Below, in pieces: positions 23,100-34,709 of a DNA stretch of 64,000 nt (positions within the stretch are counted from its first letter, which is position 1; the number at the start of each line of letters is the position of its first letter). Where the stretch lies: contig MNCI01002256.1 of NCBI GenBank assembly GCA_015680685.1, positions 19,142-83,141 of the forward strand, in the 5' to 3' direction. A model generated the notes under the pieces. That model worked only from the letters and a program-made list of their open reading frames with translations, was not told where the DNA came from and made no database searches. A program made the position numbers and the translations under genes. This DNA is from Gnetum montanum (taxonomy: Eukaryota; Streptophyta; Gnetopsida; Gnetales; Gnetaceae).

Positions 23100-25372
23100 C
23101 ACCCTGCATAGCTGGAGCAGGTGGTAATGGAGCTAAGGGTGGAAGAGGTGCAGTCGGATGAGAAGGATAGTATGTTTGTGAAACCTCTCCTCTAGAAGAA
23201 GGAGTTTTATAGTACTCATGGGTTTGGTAGTGAGATTGAGGAGTATCATGACTAGTAGAGTCACGTGTAGAGATTGGCTACCGCATGTAGTATCCATACA
23301 GGTGAAGTTGACGGTAAGGGTATTGTTGACGTGGTGGTGGCATTCCCCATAATTGTGGGTGTTTCCACTATTGATACTGTTCATTTGGCTGTGGTGAAGT
23401 TCCACTTGGATAATACGTCAAGGGTTGGTGGAACTGTCTTGGGCTACCTTAAGGATAAGGTAACCTTCAGGGTGTTTGCCATCTATTTAATCGTGGATTT
23501 AGTGGGTACACCCTGGACTCCTGCAGATGTGAGATTATTGGGCAACATCCCTTAGGATGGTCATATTAACATATCTCACATTCACCATCATTGTCTATAT
23601 CCAAATCCACAACCTCTTTAACGTGCATATTCAGTTTCTTTCTTTTTTCTCCTTTCTCGGTCACTAACTGGTTCCCTAGACTCCTCTACTATTTTGAGAA
23701 TGACTTGAAATCTATTATCTAGGGAGTCCCACATTTGGTCCACCTTGGTCAATACTTTTGATGCAAGTTTTTGAATGGGCAAGGTTTTCCTATTAACCAT
23801 CTCTTCAAGTGGTGACTCTTCTTCATCCTCACAAAATCTAAGGGAAGGATCTCTATTATATTCCTCCACACTCTCTCTTTTCCTTAACTCACCTTCCTCC
23901 TTGGCAACTTGCTCCAACAATCTTTGTACTTGATGGGCTCTAAGCTCAAATAGTCTTCCTTGGGCATAAGTCCCAAGGGTTCTTCATGTTTCGTGCCTAA
24001 GTCCATCTACGAGAGCACATAGTTATTCCCTCTATGAGTAACCATGGCCAGGGCAACGATGTAATAATGCATAATATCATCCCATGGTAGCATCCAAGGG
24101 TTCGTGTCCTCCTTGTTTCCATCCTTGGATTTGCTTTCGCAAGTTGTATACTTGGGAGTGTGTTTGATACTTATCATTGAATAGTTCTAACATGGTACTC
24201 CATCAACGAATGGATTCTGGTTCTAAGGACTGGTACCAACTTTCTGCTTCCTTGATTAGTGTCCATGGAAAAAACTCGAGTTTTTGCCACTTGTTTTCTA
24301 TGTTTTGTAAGGCACATGCATCGTGAAATACTTGCAAATAATTTTGAAGATCAGTGTTGTATCCCCCTTCAAATCATGGGATATTGTTCATGTCCAATCT
24401 TTTGATCCTACTATCTTTTTGGTGCCTTTTTGGGGTTCTAACAATCTCAGTTATATCTAGCATACTTCAGGTAGCGAGTAGGGGTTCATCATGATCGTAT
24501 TCTCCATGGTGTCTATGATGCCTATGTTGTTTCCTACTCTATCTCCTTTCGCAGTGTGTTTCTCTAGAATGTCTTCATTCCCTTTCTCGACTGTTTTGTC
24601 TATTATTCCTCTTTTGCCTACCATTATCCTTAGGGTCTTTCCCTCTACAATCGAGTTCCGATCCTGAAAGAGAGGGGGAAGGAGATGATGGAGGTGAAGA
24701 GGGAGGAGGACTGTCATCATGATGGTGCCTACTACCTTCTCTTCGATGGTTGCAGCCTCAATCACAGTTACGATTAGAATGTCCATCTTTTTCATGTGTT
24801 TGTGTTCCTTTTTCAAACCCTTTATGTCCATCGATACCAGAATCCAAGTTATGAATAGTTGAGTGAAGATTCTGATACACAACCCCTTGACCGAAGTCAA
24901 TGGGAGGAACATCATTGTGTGGGAGACCTCCTGAGGCAGGTTCACCACCCACATTTTCACCTATGACATATGGGACATCTGGCGACCACTTCCCCTTCAT
25001 AGATTTATGATGTCTCTCCTGTTGTAAGTCCCTTTGATGTTGTCCCTCCATGGGTCGATACTCTCTTGAGTCGTGTTCATGCACAATGTACTCTGCCTAT
25101 AAGTGCTACATACTAATTCATGTGAGAGCACGAAGAAGCATGCTTGGGACTGAACGATCAGGAGGTAACACTATGTTAGCTTCTAAATCACACCAATGCA
25201 GTTGTTCATCCTGGCGGAGGATAAAGGTGAAGTTTGGTATATACTCATCGGGATGAATGTATACCACACAAAACTGTTGGGGCACTAGAGGGTCATCATG
25301 TGTACTCCATCTCCAATTTTTCATTGTGTTAGACCTAGGTGGTGAAACACTCTCGTAAGAAGAAGGAGACAT
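23100..25372 (-). pseudogene. Gag of element B, broken
   Basis: The minus-strand ATG at 25372 (MSPSS) follows a leader of about 125 bases from the primer site. The N-terminal domain has YIHPDEYIPNFTF and LPPDRSVPSMLLRAL (about 25270-25120). A His/Arg/Asp-rich tract with a Ser/Pro-rich centre lies at about 24800-24480. The capsid-like domain (about 24470-23940, with IKEAESWYQSLEP) is followed by a Glu/Arg-rich segment (23920-23618), a knuckle-like CEIC...H..GCCP and a Pro/Tyr/Gln-rich tail. Stops and one or more frameshifts interrupt it. Confidence 0.8.
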
Positions 25373-25498
25373 GATTAATTCTTCAATGTGTGACACTTTT
25401 CTCTTCTCTTTTCTAATAATTTTAAGATAACCAACCCTAAGGGTTCGTTCCAATGATGGGAAGATTCCTAAGTTCTAATTAGTGCACAAACAACAAAG

Positions 25499-25516
25499 TC
25501 CTCTGCAACGATGCCA
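25499..25516 (-). other. Primer binding site of element B
   Basis: The minus strand reads TGGCATCGTTGCAGAGGA one base inside the 5' LTR, a decayed tRNA-Asp complement. Confidence 0.75.
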
Positions 25517-25517
25517 A

Positions 25518-26371
25518 TGATGAGCGGTGAGGTACCCCTATGCTCAACCATACGAATATGAGCATTACGCACGATCCAGTCAAACTCCAAGGACTAAGTG
25601 CTTATGCACCTTTACAGAACAAGGATGGATTGGACAATCATTGTCTTCCCAAGCTTACTCGTATGGCATGATTGTAGGGTTAAGTAAACTTGGGGTATAT
25701 GTTTTTTATGCTTTTTTTTATGTTTTATGTCCTGGTGCTAAAGAGGAAAGAAGCAAATTAATTAAATAACTAATTTAAATTAACTAATCAACTAGGTCCT
25801 AACTAGTCCTAACATTAGCATCCGTTCTCACTTTTTGTATACATCCTGAACTAGTGCAACATTACTGGGATTACCAAATGCTAATCATTACTAGGTAACC
25901 AAGTGTTCCACGCATGCTCGAAGTGATTGTACTGAGTGTGCTTACTTGTGAAAATTAACGAATCAATAAAAGCAACATTAATTAACTAATGAAAAAATTA
26001 AAGAATTATAAATAACATTAAGGGTGAGAGATAAGCTATTCTGAATGCTGCAAGGTTTATCACAAAGTTCATCTTTATTTTCAAACACAAGGTGTGCTCA
26101 GGCACACAATGCTCAAATAAAGATCCGTTTGCTTTATGACTCCTATTGTGGGCACTCAGAAACAATTTTAACTCTAGGAGGGAGAAACTACAAGAGTTTG
26201 TGTAAGGGACTAAGAACTAACTACTAAACCAAGTGCGCCCACCTCTTATTTATAGGCAAAGAGACAGGTCCCAATATCGGATGTCCAATATCACATGGTA
26301 GGATCCAATATCGCATGGCAAGATCCGATATCACAAACATGATATCGTGGCCCTGATATTGTAGCTCATCA
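25518..26371 (-). repeat. 5' LTR of element B
   Basis: The plus strand starts TGATGAG and ends CTCATCA, a perfect 7-base terminal inverted repeat. A TATAAATA box is on the minus strand at 26247-26254. The U3 end (about 26270-26360) carries several copies of a GATCC(A/G)ATATC(A/G)CA-like word. Confidence 0.92.
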
Positions 26372-26376
26372 CTCCT
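26372..26376 (+). repeat. Target site duplication of element B, right
   Basis: CTCCT, identical to 16560-16564. Confidence 0.88.
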
Positions 26377-26604
26377 ACAAAGGTTTAACTAAGAAACTAA
26401 CATCAAAACATCAATTTGAAGAAGTTAAACCCTTTCAACAAGCTCTAGTAACCTTATAAAATGCAATAATAGTATAATAATAATAAAATAATCAACCCAT
26501 CATGGTCATAACTTAGCCTAAGTGTAACTGCCTAATGAGATAAGGTACTTAAAGGTTATAAGTTACACATTATATGCTAATCCTTGGTTATGTTGTGACC
26601 ATAG
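26377..26604 (+). other. 3' non-coding region of element A, right part, ending in a candidate splice acceptor
   Basis: This continues the D-like non-coding region interrupted by B. It ends TGTTGTGACCATAG directly before an ATG. Element D has a similar TTGTGATTGTAG at the matching place (near 51803 on the minus strand), so the AG is conserved and could be a 3' splice site. Confidence 0.5.
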
Positions 26605-29150
26605 ATGACACCTAAAGGAAAGCACATGCAGGAAGAGTGATTGTCTCAGCAAAGGGATAAATGACCAAGAACCAGAAGGGGCCAAGAATAGCCCCATGTG
26701 CAAGAAGCTAAAATTCATGCAACGAGACCTCTTCAAGAGAAGCCCAAAGTGGAATTTGTTCAACAAATTCCTGAAGAAGTGGCCACAACAGAATAGTCTC
26801 ACCAAGATGAGGCACCAGAGCCCAGACCAAACCTTGAGGTCACCTTGATGGAGGCTTGGCTTAGGCAAATCTCAAACAAGGAGGTCCAAAAATCTATGCT
26901 CTAAGAGTTAAAATTTGGACCTTTCTTGGAGTTTTCACCTCCAGAAGTTAAATCCCAACTGTAGAGCTCTCCCATGTGGCCCACAATCACTTCTAGCAAG
27001 GAGTGGTACATGGGAGAGGCATACTTGTTCTAGAACAATTGGTAGGTTGGTTCAATGGCCAAAATTAAGGACATTTCAATGTCCTACTCAGTGAAAGCCA
27101 TTTTAGAGGTCCTTGGGTTACCAAAAATTGTGACAAACCTTGTAGAGATTCCAATGCAAACAGATCATGATGCTAAGAAAGAATGGATGTAGTAGTGTTA
27201 TGTAGTGGACTGTAAGAAGTTTGGTACACTTACTATGGTAGAATGAATATACTTCAACATAGCAGCCTTTCACCTTAATCCAATAGTGAGGCCAAGCAAG
27301 ATCATCACCTTCTCCACCCATGCATGTGCTGCTCTAAGCAACAGATTCCTAGTCAACCTTCCACAGATGATCTATCTTGAGATAGAGAAGCGTTTTAAGG
27401 AAAATGAACATATAAGGAAGGCACTCCCTTTTCCATGCCTCATCCGAAAGTTATGCAAGAGGGAGGGGGGACATAACATGCTACATGAATGATGCTATCT
27501 AACGAGCTCCAACCACCTCTTAGGCAGAAATGATGAAGGACAAGGTGCCTACCAAAGTCATTCAAGAAGAGGAGCAAAAACAACCACATCCACCACCCAC
27601 TCACAAAACAACATCGGAGTCCCATGTTACCCTTGAGCGCATGCACAAAATTTGAGCGCAACTACTATAGTAGCAACATCAACAAGTAGGAACAAGTGGT
27701 GGTGATCCATCTGTGTATTGTCCAACAATGAGCCACCTCAATGAAGTGGCCTAAACAATAGGTCAAATGTAAGGTGGTGGGCCAATTTTCTCAGCCCAAA
27801 GAATGTAGCTATCCACAAGGTCAAATCCTAGCACCTAAGAGGTAATAGTATCTCTCTTCCAACAATAATAATTCCCAGAAATCTCTGGGAATGCTGCTAC
27901 CTTTTTGGTGCATCTGGAGGAGGGTAAAGGGATAGCTATCTTGGTGATGTAGCACCATAGACAGGATGCTATGGCCGAAGTAGTTGCTAACAGAATTTTT
28001 GAAGCACTTAATGCACCTACAGCATCTGTACTAGTTGTTTCTACATTGAGAGATGTGCAAACATTTGTAGAAACCATTAGCAATAGATTAAGTGCAACCT
28101 AGCATGAGGAAATTCTAGACCGATTCGTGGGAATTGGATAATCGATTCAAGATGTCTTCGATCTTCCAAATACCATCACTGCAACCCAATCAGAGCTACT
28201 TGAAGTGAGGAAAAAATGCATCATAATGGAGAAGTAACTAGAAATAGCTAGAGCACAAAACCAATGCTTAGTTGCAGAGGTTGCTAAATTAAGGGCTTGC
28301 CTTGCTGATCCTGTGTTTGTCAACCCAGCACTAACACAATATGAAGCTTTCAAATAACTTCAGGACAAGCTCAAAAAGGTTGAGAACACAAAGGGAATGA
28401 TCATCTTTGACCAGTCCTTGGCCAATGCCACAATGTACAACATCCAAAAGGACTTGGTCCAAATGTGTAAGGAAAATGAGATTCTAACCATAGAGAATCA
28501 TTACCTATGGAATGTTGATGCATAGAAGCAGTAGATAGCAAATTTCATCCATCAACAATAAGAGTAGCTAGCTAGAGTGAACAATGAATTGTGGAGATTG
28601 GCAACAAAAAATAAAAACCCCTCCATGGAGGATGTTTGTGCCCTTCACCAAAACTCTGCAATAGAGATAGCCACCTAGAAGAATGAGGCTCTCAACTTTG
28701 AAAGAATTAAGAATCATTACAGAGATCAGGTTGGTCTACAAAAAGAAGTTAATGAGAAACACATCTAGATGGTGAAGGCAAAAATCAAAGAGTCTTGCCA
28801 GTAGCTTAAGGAAGGAGGTGATGTATGGCAACCTATCTTTGATGGGCTAAACAACTATAACAAGGCAAAAATCCACATGAAAGAGCTGCAAATTGAGGAG
28901 ATGATAGAGCATATGAAGCTTTCCAATCTTCGGTACAAAAACCTAGCGATGCTAACTATCATAAGGCTATAGTACAAAAGGCCAACAACCCTTTTGTAGT
29001 TGTTATGTTGCTAGCCCAATGCTATGTAATGATTGTAATTCCGTACACTCAGGCACTTAGCTTTTGTCATGTTGTTTGTATGTTATTTTGTGTGTCAATA
29101 ATCTTGTAGCTTTCTCAATATTTTATAAGAAATTTATTCCTTCTTTTGAT
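26605..29150 (+). pseudogene. Extra ORF of element A: plant-transposon-like domain then coiled coil
   Basis: The ATG at 26605 opens a frame that can be followed to about 27490, with every interruption a simple stop codon. The sequence includes WYMGEAYL, SVKAILEVLGLP, and the segment THACAALSNRF followed by KALPFPCLIRKLCKREG, which resembles the domain often annotated 'putative plant transposon protein' in Athila/Tat additional ORFs. After frame changes a Pro/His/Gln-rich linker (about 27530-27660) leads to a long coiled coil (about 28190-28930) rich in Glu, Gln, Lys and Leu. Elements B and D lack this module. Family: OTA additional/env-like ORF; the function is unknown. Confidence 0.62.
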
Positions 29151-29175
29151 CACTAGAGGACAAGTTTTCATTCAA

Positions 29176-29186
29176 TTGTGGGGGTA
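29176..29186 (+). other. Polypurine tract of element A
   Basis: TTGTGGGGGTA abuts the 3' LTR. Upstream GAGGACAAG and TTTTCATTC are at the same spacing as in B and D. Confidence 0.78.
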
Positions 29187-30133
29187 TGATGAGTCATGTC
29201 AAGGGTTATGTCAACAATGCCTCATCGATGTGGACCTATTGACGCGACCCCATTGATGTGGCCTTGTCGATGTGGGATTTGATGCATTAATGTGGCCTCA
29301 TCAATGTAGTGTTTTTTTTCGCCTATAAATACATGCTCACCCACCATGTTTATGGAATCTTTTGTCATAATTGTAGCAAAGCTCTTGTAGTTTTCTTACT
29401 CTAAAGTTAGAATATTTTTCTAAGTACCTGCAGTAGGAGTCAAAGAGTGTATGGATCTTTATTCGAGCAGTATTGTACCTGAGTATGGTAGTGTGTGTGG
29501 TAATAAAGATGAGCTTTCTGATAAACCTTGCAACACTTTGAAATAGGTTAATTGTTTATTTATGCATTGAATGTTTTATGCAATTTCATAGGTTAATTGT
29601 TTATTTATGCATTTAATGTTTTATGCAATTTCCTTTAATGCTTTAAGTAATTAAGCTAAATTAAGCTAGATTAAATAGTGGTTAATTAAGCACATAAGTA
29701 CAACCACTTCAAGCATACGCTTAATGCTTGGTAATCTAAGTAACGCTTAATGTTTGGTAACCCAGTAGTGTTAAATGTGTTCAGGATGTGTACAGCAAGT
29801 GGGAATAGATGCTTATGTTAGGATTAGCTAGGTGTAGCTAGTTAAATTCAAGTAGCAATTTGATTATTTTATTTTATACATTATTCTTTACCCTTAGGTA
29901 ACTTAAAGTATAAAATGTAAAAATGATAAAAATCATATGCCTCAATTGCACTTAACGATACCTTTGCATTTCACAAGTGTAATTGGGAAGACAACAATTG
30001 CAATGGTTAGTTTCACTTCCTAGAGCCTAGTGTACTCAGAAGGCTATAAGTCCATAGAATTCGATTGGATCGTGTGTGAATGCTTAGTGATTTGTATGGC
30101 TAGGCGTAGGGTCTATCTACTTGCTGCTCATCA
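29187..30133 (+). repeat. 3' LTR of element A
   Basis: Starts TGATGAG, ends CTCATCA, with TATAAATA at 29324-29331. The U3 (29200-29310) has several CCTCATCGATGTGG-like units. A 43- to 46-base tandem duplication (about 29545-29632, TTAATTGTTTATTTATGCATT units) is absent from the 5' LTR and explains much of the length difference (947 versus 875 bases). Confidence 0.87.
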
Positions 30134-32392
30134 ATGGATCATGTATGACTTGGGATGATGACTCATGGATGACTATGGATGTCATGGCATGATAAAATTA
30201 ACATGATATTGCACATGACAAAATAATTTGATACATTAGTTGAAAGTTGGTGTTAGAGTTGACCAACTTGACTTAGTAATCTTTGGTTAGAAATTTGATT
30301 TCACTAAGTGTCGTGTTAGAGTCATTCAACTTGACTTAGTATTTTTGCTAAATAACAAGATCTAATAGATTCAAATGATATTAGTAAATATAAGAGTGCT
30401 CTTTCATATACTTTTTCAATTGTTGAGTAAGTGCACATTTTAGCTTAAGTGAATTACTATTATTATTACACTTTTTTTTAGGTAAGGTAACTTGGGGCTA
30501 GTAGCACCTTGCTCACATAGCATGGTAGATGTAACCTACTAAATAAAAGGATTCCACCACAGGACTACTCCATTGTTGCCACATCCATAAGTAGATGCAA
30601 TAATCAAACTCACACCCTTTGAACTAAGAGATGAGTGCCCTAACCACCTTTCCTACAATATTAGGTGCATTAACATTTAATATTTTATGAACAAATTTGC
30701 CTCATTCCCTACTAAGGTTACTAGTTAGGTATTGGTGGGACTATTATAAGAATTAATATTCTACAAATGAATTTGCATAGGTACCCTTTCTTAAACTAAT
30801 TTCAAATTTAATTATTGCATATCTTAATTTATTTTGGGAGGATAATTGATTTTTTTTATCAAAAGATGCTAAGTGATTCCATTCTAAATTAACTTTTATA
30901 CCCTTGAAAGTAAGTTATTTCAATTCTAATTTGTAAGCTTTCTTCTTCTTCTTCTTCTTCTTCTTTTGGGAAAGATTAAGTCCACCTAGGACATGCCCCT
31001 AGGCTAGCAACACAGCAACTGCAAAAGGGTTGTTGGCATTGGGCTTTGTACCCAGCACTTATAAGTACAAAGATATGAGAGTTAACTAATTAGCTAATAG
31101 CCTGTGGTTGAGCTTCCCTATTGGTGCAAACAAATTCATAATTTGAATTTCTACACATCTTTATTATGGAAACTCAGAATTTTTATTACATCTAAACAAT
31201 CACAAAATACTTTTTGAATAGTACAAAGCCTCAACACAATTTCAAAGAAAGTTGAAAACATCATTGATGTAATGCCCCAAACAAATAGGATCAATTTGAA
31301 AGAAAATAATTAGTAGATTACAATTAATACTATAATTCATTCGAATGTGAGCCAAAGATGGGCAAAATAAAAAGATATGTTCGTTATCCTCTATGCTTTA
31401 TTTACATAGTCTACAAATATATTCTTCTCTTAGTAAATTAATCCAATAGGCTATCTCAACAAGGAGATGATGAGAGCTTATTCTTGCTTTAGCAATTTAA
31501 TTTCTTAAATGAATAGGAATAGTTGAGAATAGATACTTTTGAGTACTGGATAACAAACCTTCTCTAATAGAATGTAAATAAAAATGTTTTTTTTTTCTCT
31601 AATGGATTCAACCAAACTTTTTCTTTTATGGTCTTATGGAAGGGCCTTTTATTTCAAGGAAGATCCTCAATTATAATATTCCATGATTAAAGTCATAGTT
31701 TTCCTTGATGCAACCATCCATTTTCTTAAGTATCATTCATTATCTCCTTAGCATAATTAACTTTCTATGTGACTTAACTTTTGAGTATAAACAATTAACT
31801 ATCTAAGGGCTTCAACTCTAAGAGGAAGCAAATTTGCTTCTATAAATAAGATATCATAAGAAGTTTACACTATCACTTGAAATTTACATACAAGAAACTA
31901 TTTTTGAAAATGTTTTAATTTTTTCCAATTATGTGTGGAAAGAGAAGATTCCTATGTAATACATCCATATAATAATGCATGTTAGACAAAATTGTGAAAA
32001 TGTTTATTTTTGATCTCCCATGTTAAAATTTATTTCCTAGTGCAGTTATTTCTTAGAGAAAATAGAGCTAGCACACCACTTGAAACCCTTTAAGTAATAA
32101 GGGTGTTTCAACCATAATGACTTGCAAATTCAACTTCCAAATATTTATAATATTTGTATATATCAAGTCTTTTTTACCTAAGAAAAAAATCATAATTTTT
32201 ATTTGTAGTACCACAAACTATAATTTTAGTCTTAGCAATATTAACTTTCAAATCAAAATGTTTGCAGTAGTCATGGAGGATTTAAAGCATATAATTTAAA
32301 CCTGTAGCTGATTTTGCAATCAAGGTCACATCATTTGCAAAAAGAAACATTTTCAAAAATAATCCATTCACTAACACAACATGGTTAGAGGC
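30134..32392 (+). repeat. Segmental direct repeat, copy 2
   Basis: Aligns with 5154-7403. The first five bases (ATGGA) equal the start of copy 1, and the sequence runs through the point where copy 1 is cut by the 5' LTR of A without interruption, so copy 2 shows the empty site there. Confidence 0.88.
30942..30967 (+). repeat. (TTC)n microsatellite at LINE 3' end
   Basis: About eight TTC units, the probable simple-repeat tail of the minus-strand LINE. Copy 1 has a shorter run near 5959. Confidence 0.85.
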
Positions 32393-34477
32393 ATTTTGTA
32401 TACATTCCTCTAATTCGTTTATAAATATGCCAAAAAGGGTAGGGGACAAAGGACAACTTTGTTTAACTCCTAAAATATTGATAATTGTTCCTTCCCTAGT
32501 ATTATTTTCAATAAGAATGTTCAAAGTTTATCTTAAGTAATAAAATCATAAGCCTTAGAAAAATTAACAAACAGATAAAAGTCTTATGGTTGGGGCTTTT
32601 GGCTTTCTCCACATAATAACGCAAAGTTATTGAATGGTCTATAGTTGAATGATTTCATCTAAAGCTTTCTTGTCATTGAGCATGAAGATCTTACATTTCT
32701 ATGGATGAACTAATTTTATTTTCCAAAATAGTGTTAAAAAATTTAGTGAAAATTGAATTAATTGCAATTAATTGGTAATTATTAAGATATATCCTATCTT
32801 CCTTTTTGAAAAGCAATACTGCTCAACTAGAACGCCAAGAGTGATTCAAACCACATTGAAGCCCTTTATTAAGAAGGTTACAACTTGGTTTCCATACCAA
32901 TAGACTACCCCATTTAAGAAGCTCTACATATAATCTATTAACATTAGCAACTTTCCTAGAAGATATCCTTTGAATTCTTGTAGAAATGTCATCAAGGAAT
33001 AACTCAAGAACATTAAAGTTATCTCACACATTACTTGGATCCTCTTGATTAAAAATGTTATTAAATAAAGTTGGAATAGTACATAAGGAAAATTCCCAAC
33101 CTTTTTGTTATCTATCTCAATGAACCTTCTATTTTTTTAATGAATAAGCTTTCTATAATTCTTCAATGTTGAAACATCAAAATGCGAAGCTAAAACATAT
33201 TTACGAGTTGTCAAATAATCCACAGCAAACCAAGTTTTTTAAAAAGCAAGCCTCTTCTTAATCAACACTTGAGTAGCTATGGACAAAAGAACATTAGTCA
33301 GCTCTAGCTCAATGTCATTGTTGACTAACATATTGGCCACTTTTATTTAAAAATATTAATGAAGATCTTCTATAAGATGACAAGTTTTACATTTCTTGCA
33401 ATAATTATGACAAATTGAAGTAATAATAATAAATTTTAGATAACCATGAGAAGATTCTAGGAGTTTTTCTTCCACTTGAAAGTTTTTTACTGTGTCCATA
33501 TTATCATGAGTAGACAAGAAAAGATTAATGTAAGAGTTACCTTGGTGCCCAATAAAGGTAAAATGAGAGAAGAAAGGAAATTTGTTGATGCCATTAAGGA
33601 TTAAAAAATCAAAGCAATGACCTCATTCTAAGAAATGAATACCCTTTTGATTGGTAATATCATAAGAATATGATTTTTTGTGAACTAAAAAGGGCTATTC
33701 ATTGAACTTTAATTTTGATTCCAAATAAGCCTTTGAATCTAATTTTGTCCAACACAAGCATTAAGATCCCCACAAAGAAAACCTTTATCAAGCTTGGAGG
33801 ATTTTGCAATATCTTGACCCAAGTACTACAAAGGATGCTCTTGTGAAAGATTAACAAAATTGTAAATAGAAGAATCCCTTGAAGATACATAACAAAAAAT
33901 AATATAAAGAACCTTTGAAATGCTTCAAACTTTAACCCACAAATATTGGTTATTATCCTAAACTTTGTGCAACTTAATAGAATGATCTTTGGACTTTTTG
34001 ATTAAAAAACCAATACCACAAGAAGGTCCACCCCTATCCTTGGAATGCTTATTTCTAACAAAAATGATATGAAAGCTTGGAATAAATATAGTTAGAGATT
34101 TTTTTTACTTCCTAGGTTTTAGCACAAAAAAACAAATCAAAATCACTAAAGAAATGACTAGTATCTAAAGTAGCAACTTTATTAGTTGATGAACCTTTGA
34201 CATTAAGGAAACCATATGCAATATTAAAAAAATTCCTATTTTTAGGGATTTGCCCTCTCCTTGATGGGTGTTGGAACCTAAAATAAGTAAAACATAAGTA
34301 CACTGTAAGATTTTATAAATGTTTATAACTCAGTGCTACCTAGTAGAATTGAACCTGTGACCTAGCCCTCTTTTTAATAACTGTAACATATTTATAGTTC
34401 AAGTAAGCAAATTTATCTTCAATATGAACTTGTTTAACATTCTACCATTCTTTATGCTTTTTAACATACTCTTTTTT

Positions 34478-34563
34478 GGTTAGGTCTTCATTAAACCAAA
34501 TCTTTTTTCTTTTCAAGATAGGTTAGGTCTTCATTAAACCAAATCTTTTTTCTTTTCAAGATA
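34478..34563 (+). repeat. 43-bp tandem duplication
   Basis: Two nearly identical 43-base units (34478-34520 and 34521-34563), beginning GGTTAGGTCTTCATTAAACC, lie within the ORF1-like part of the LINE. Confidence 0.9.
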
Positions 34564-34709
34564 CTTTTATTATTTCAAACCTTTATCTCTTTGATGCGAA
34601 TCAGCAAACTTAATAAGAATCTGTCCACGTTTTGTGATGTCCGTATCAATTTTCTTGAACTTACGTGCTTTTACTTTCTTTAACGAGGATCTTGGATTTG
34701 CCATTTTTG

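Larger units (their letters stand above)
16565..26371 (-). mobile_element. Complete Ty3/Gypsy OTA-type element B inserted in A
   Basis: Two LTRs in the same orientation flank a minus-strand internal region holding gag, protease, RT, RNase H, integrase, a non-coding region and a polypurine tract. The 5-bp CTCCT duplication at both outer edges defines the insertion and shows it happened after A was in place. It is about 9.8 kb and lacks the extra ORF that A carries before its 3' LTR. All ORFs contain stops, but the coding traces are longer and cleaner than those of A, so it is probably younger. Confidence 0.92.
7404..30133 (+). mobile_element. Ty3/Gypsy OTA-type LTR retrotransposon A (split by element B)
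   Basis: Order on the plus strand: 5' LTR, tRNA-Asp-like primer site, gag, protease, RT, RNase H, integrase, a long non-coding region, an extra ORF, polypurine tract and 3' LTR. Element B (16565-26371) is inserted in the non-coding region; without B and its target duplication A is about 12.9 kb, typical of large OTA elements. Continuity across B is shown by the fact that A on both sides of B aligns in order with the non-coding region of element D. The bases flanking A (GAGGC left, ATGGA right) do not match, so no target duplication is present. All ORFs are broken. Confidence 0.85.
30941..34700 (-). mobile_element. Non-LTR retrotransposon (LINE), near full length, decayed
   Basis: Minus-strand order: an ORF1-like C-terminal part (about 34640-34370, with QILIKFAD and KKIWFNEDLTKKE), an APE-type endonuclease (about 34300-33700, beginning with a degraded NVRGLS..K segment and a GIGF/FLIKKSKD segment), RT (about 32900-32150, with GVKQSCPLSPTLFGIFINELEE and FAND for YADD) and a C-terminal HHLLVEIGRW..REE.ICRLC motif (near 31450). 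The 3' end is an (AAG)n tail, TTC repeats at about 30942-30967. Stops and frameshifts are frequent. The 5' edge lies only about 1 kb from the carrier gene start codon; its exact position is uncertain. Confidence 0.72.

Noticed and set aside
24457-24960. 167-codon minus-strand ORF in B
   Set aside because: It is largely a shadow frame of the His/Arg-rich Gag tract; the true Gag frame has the composition shared with A and D.
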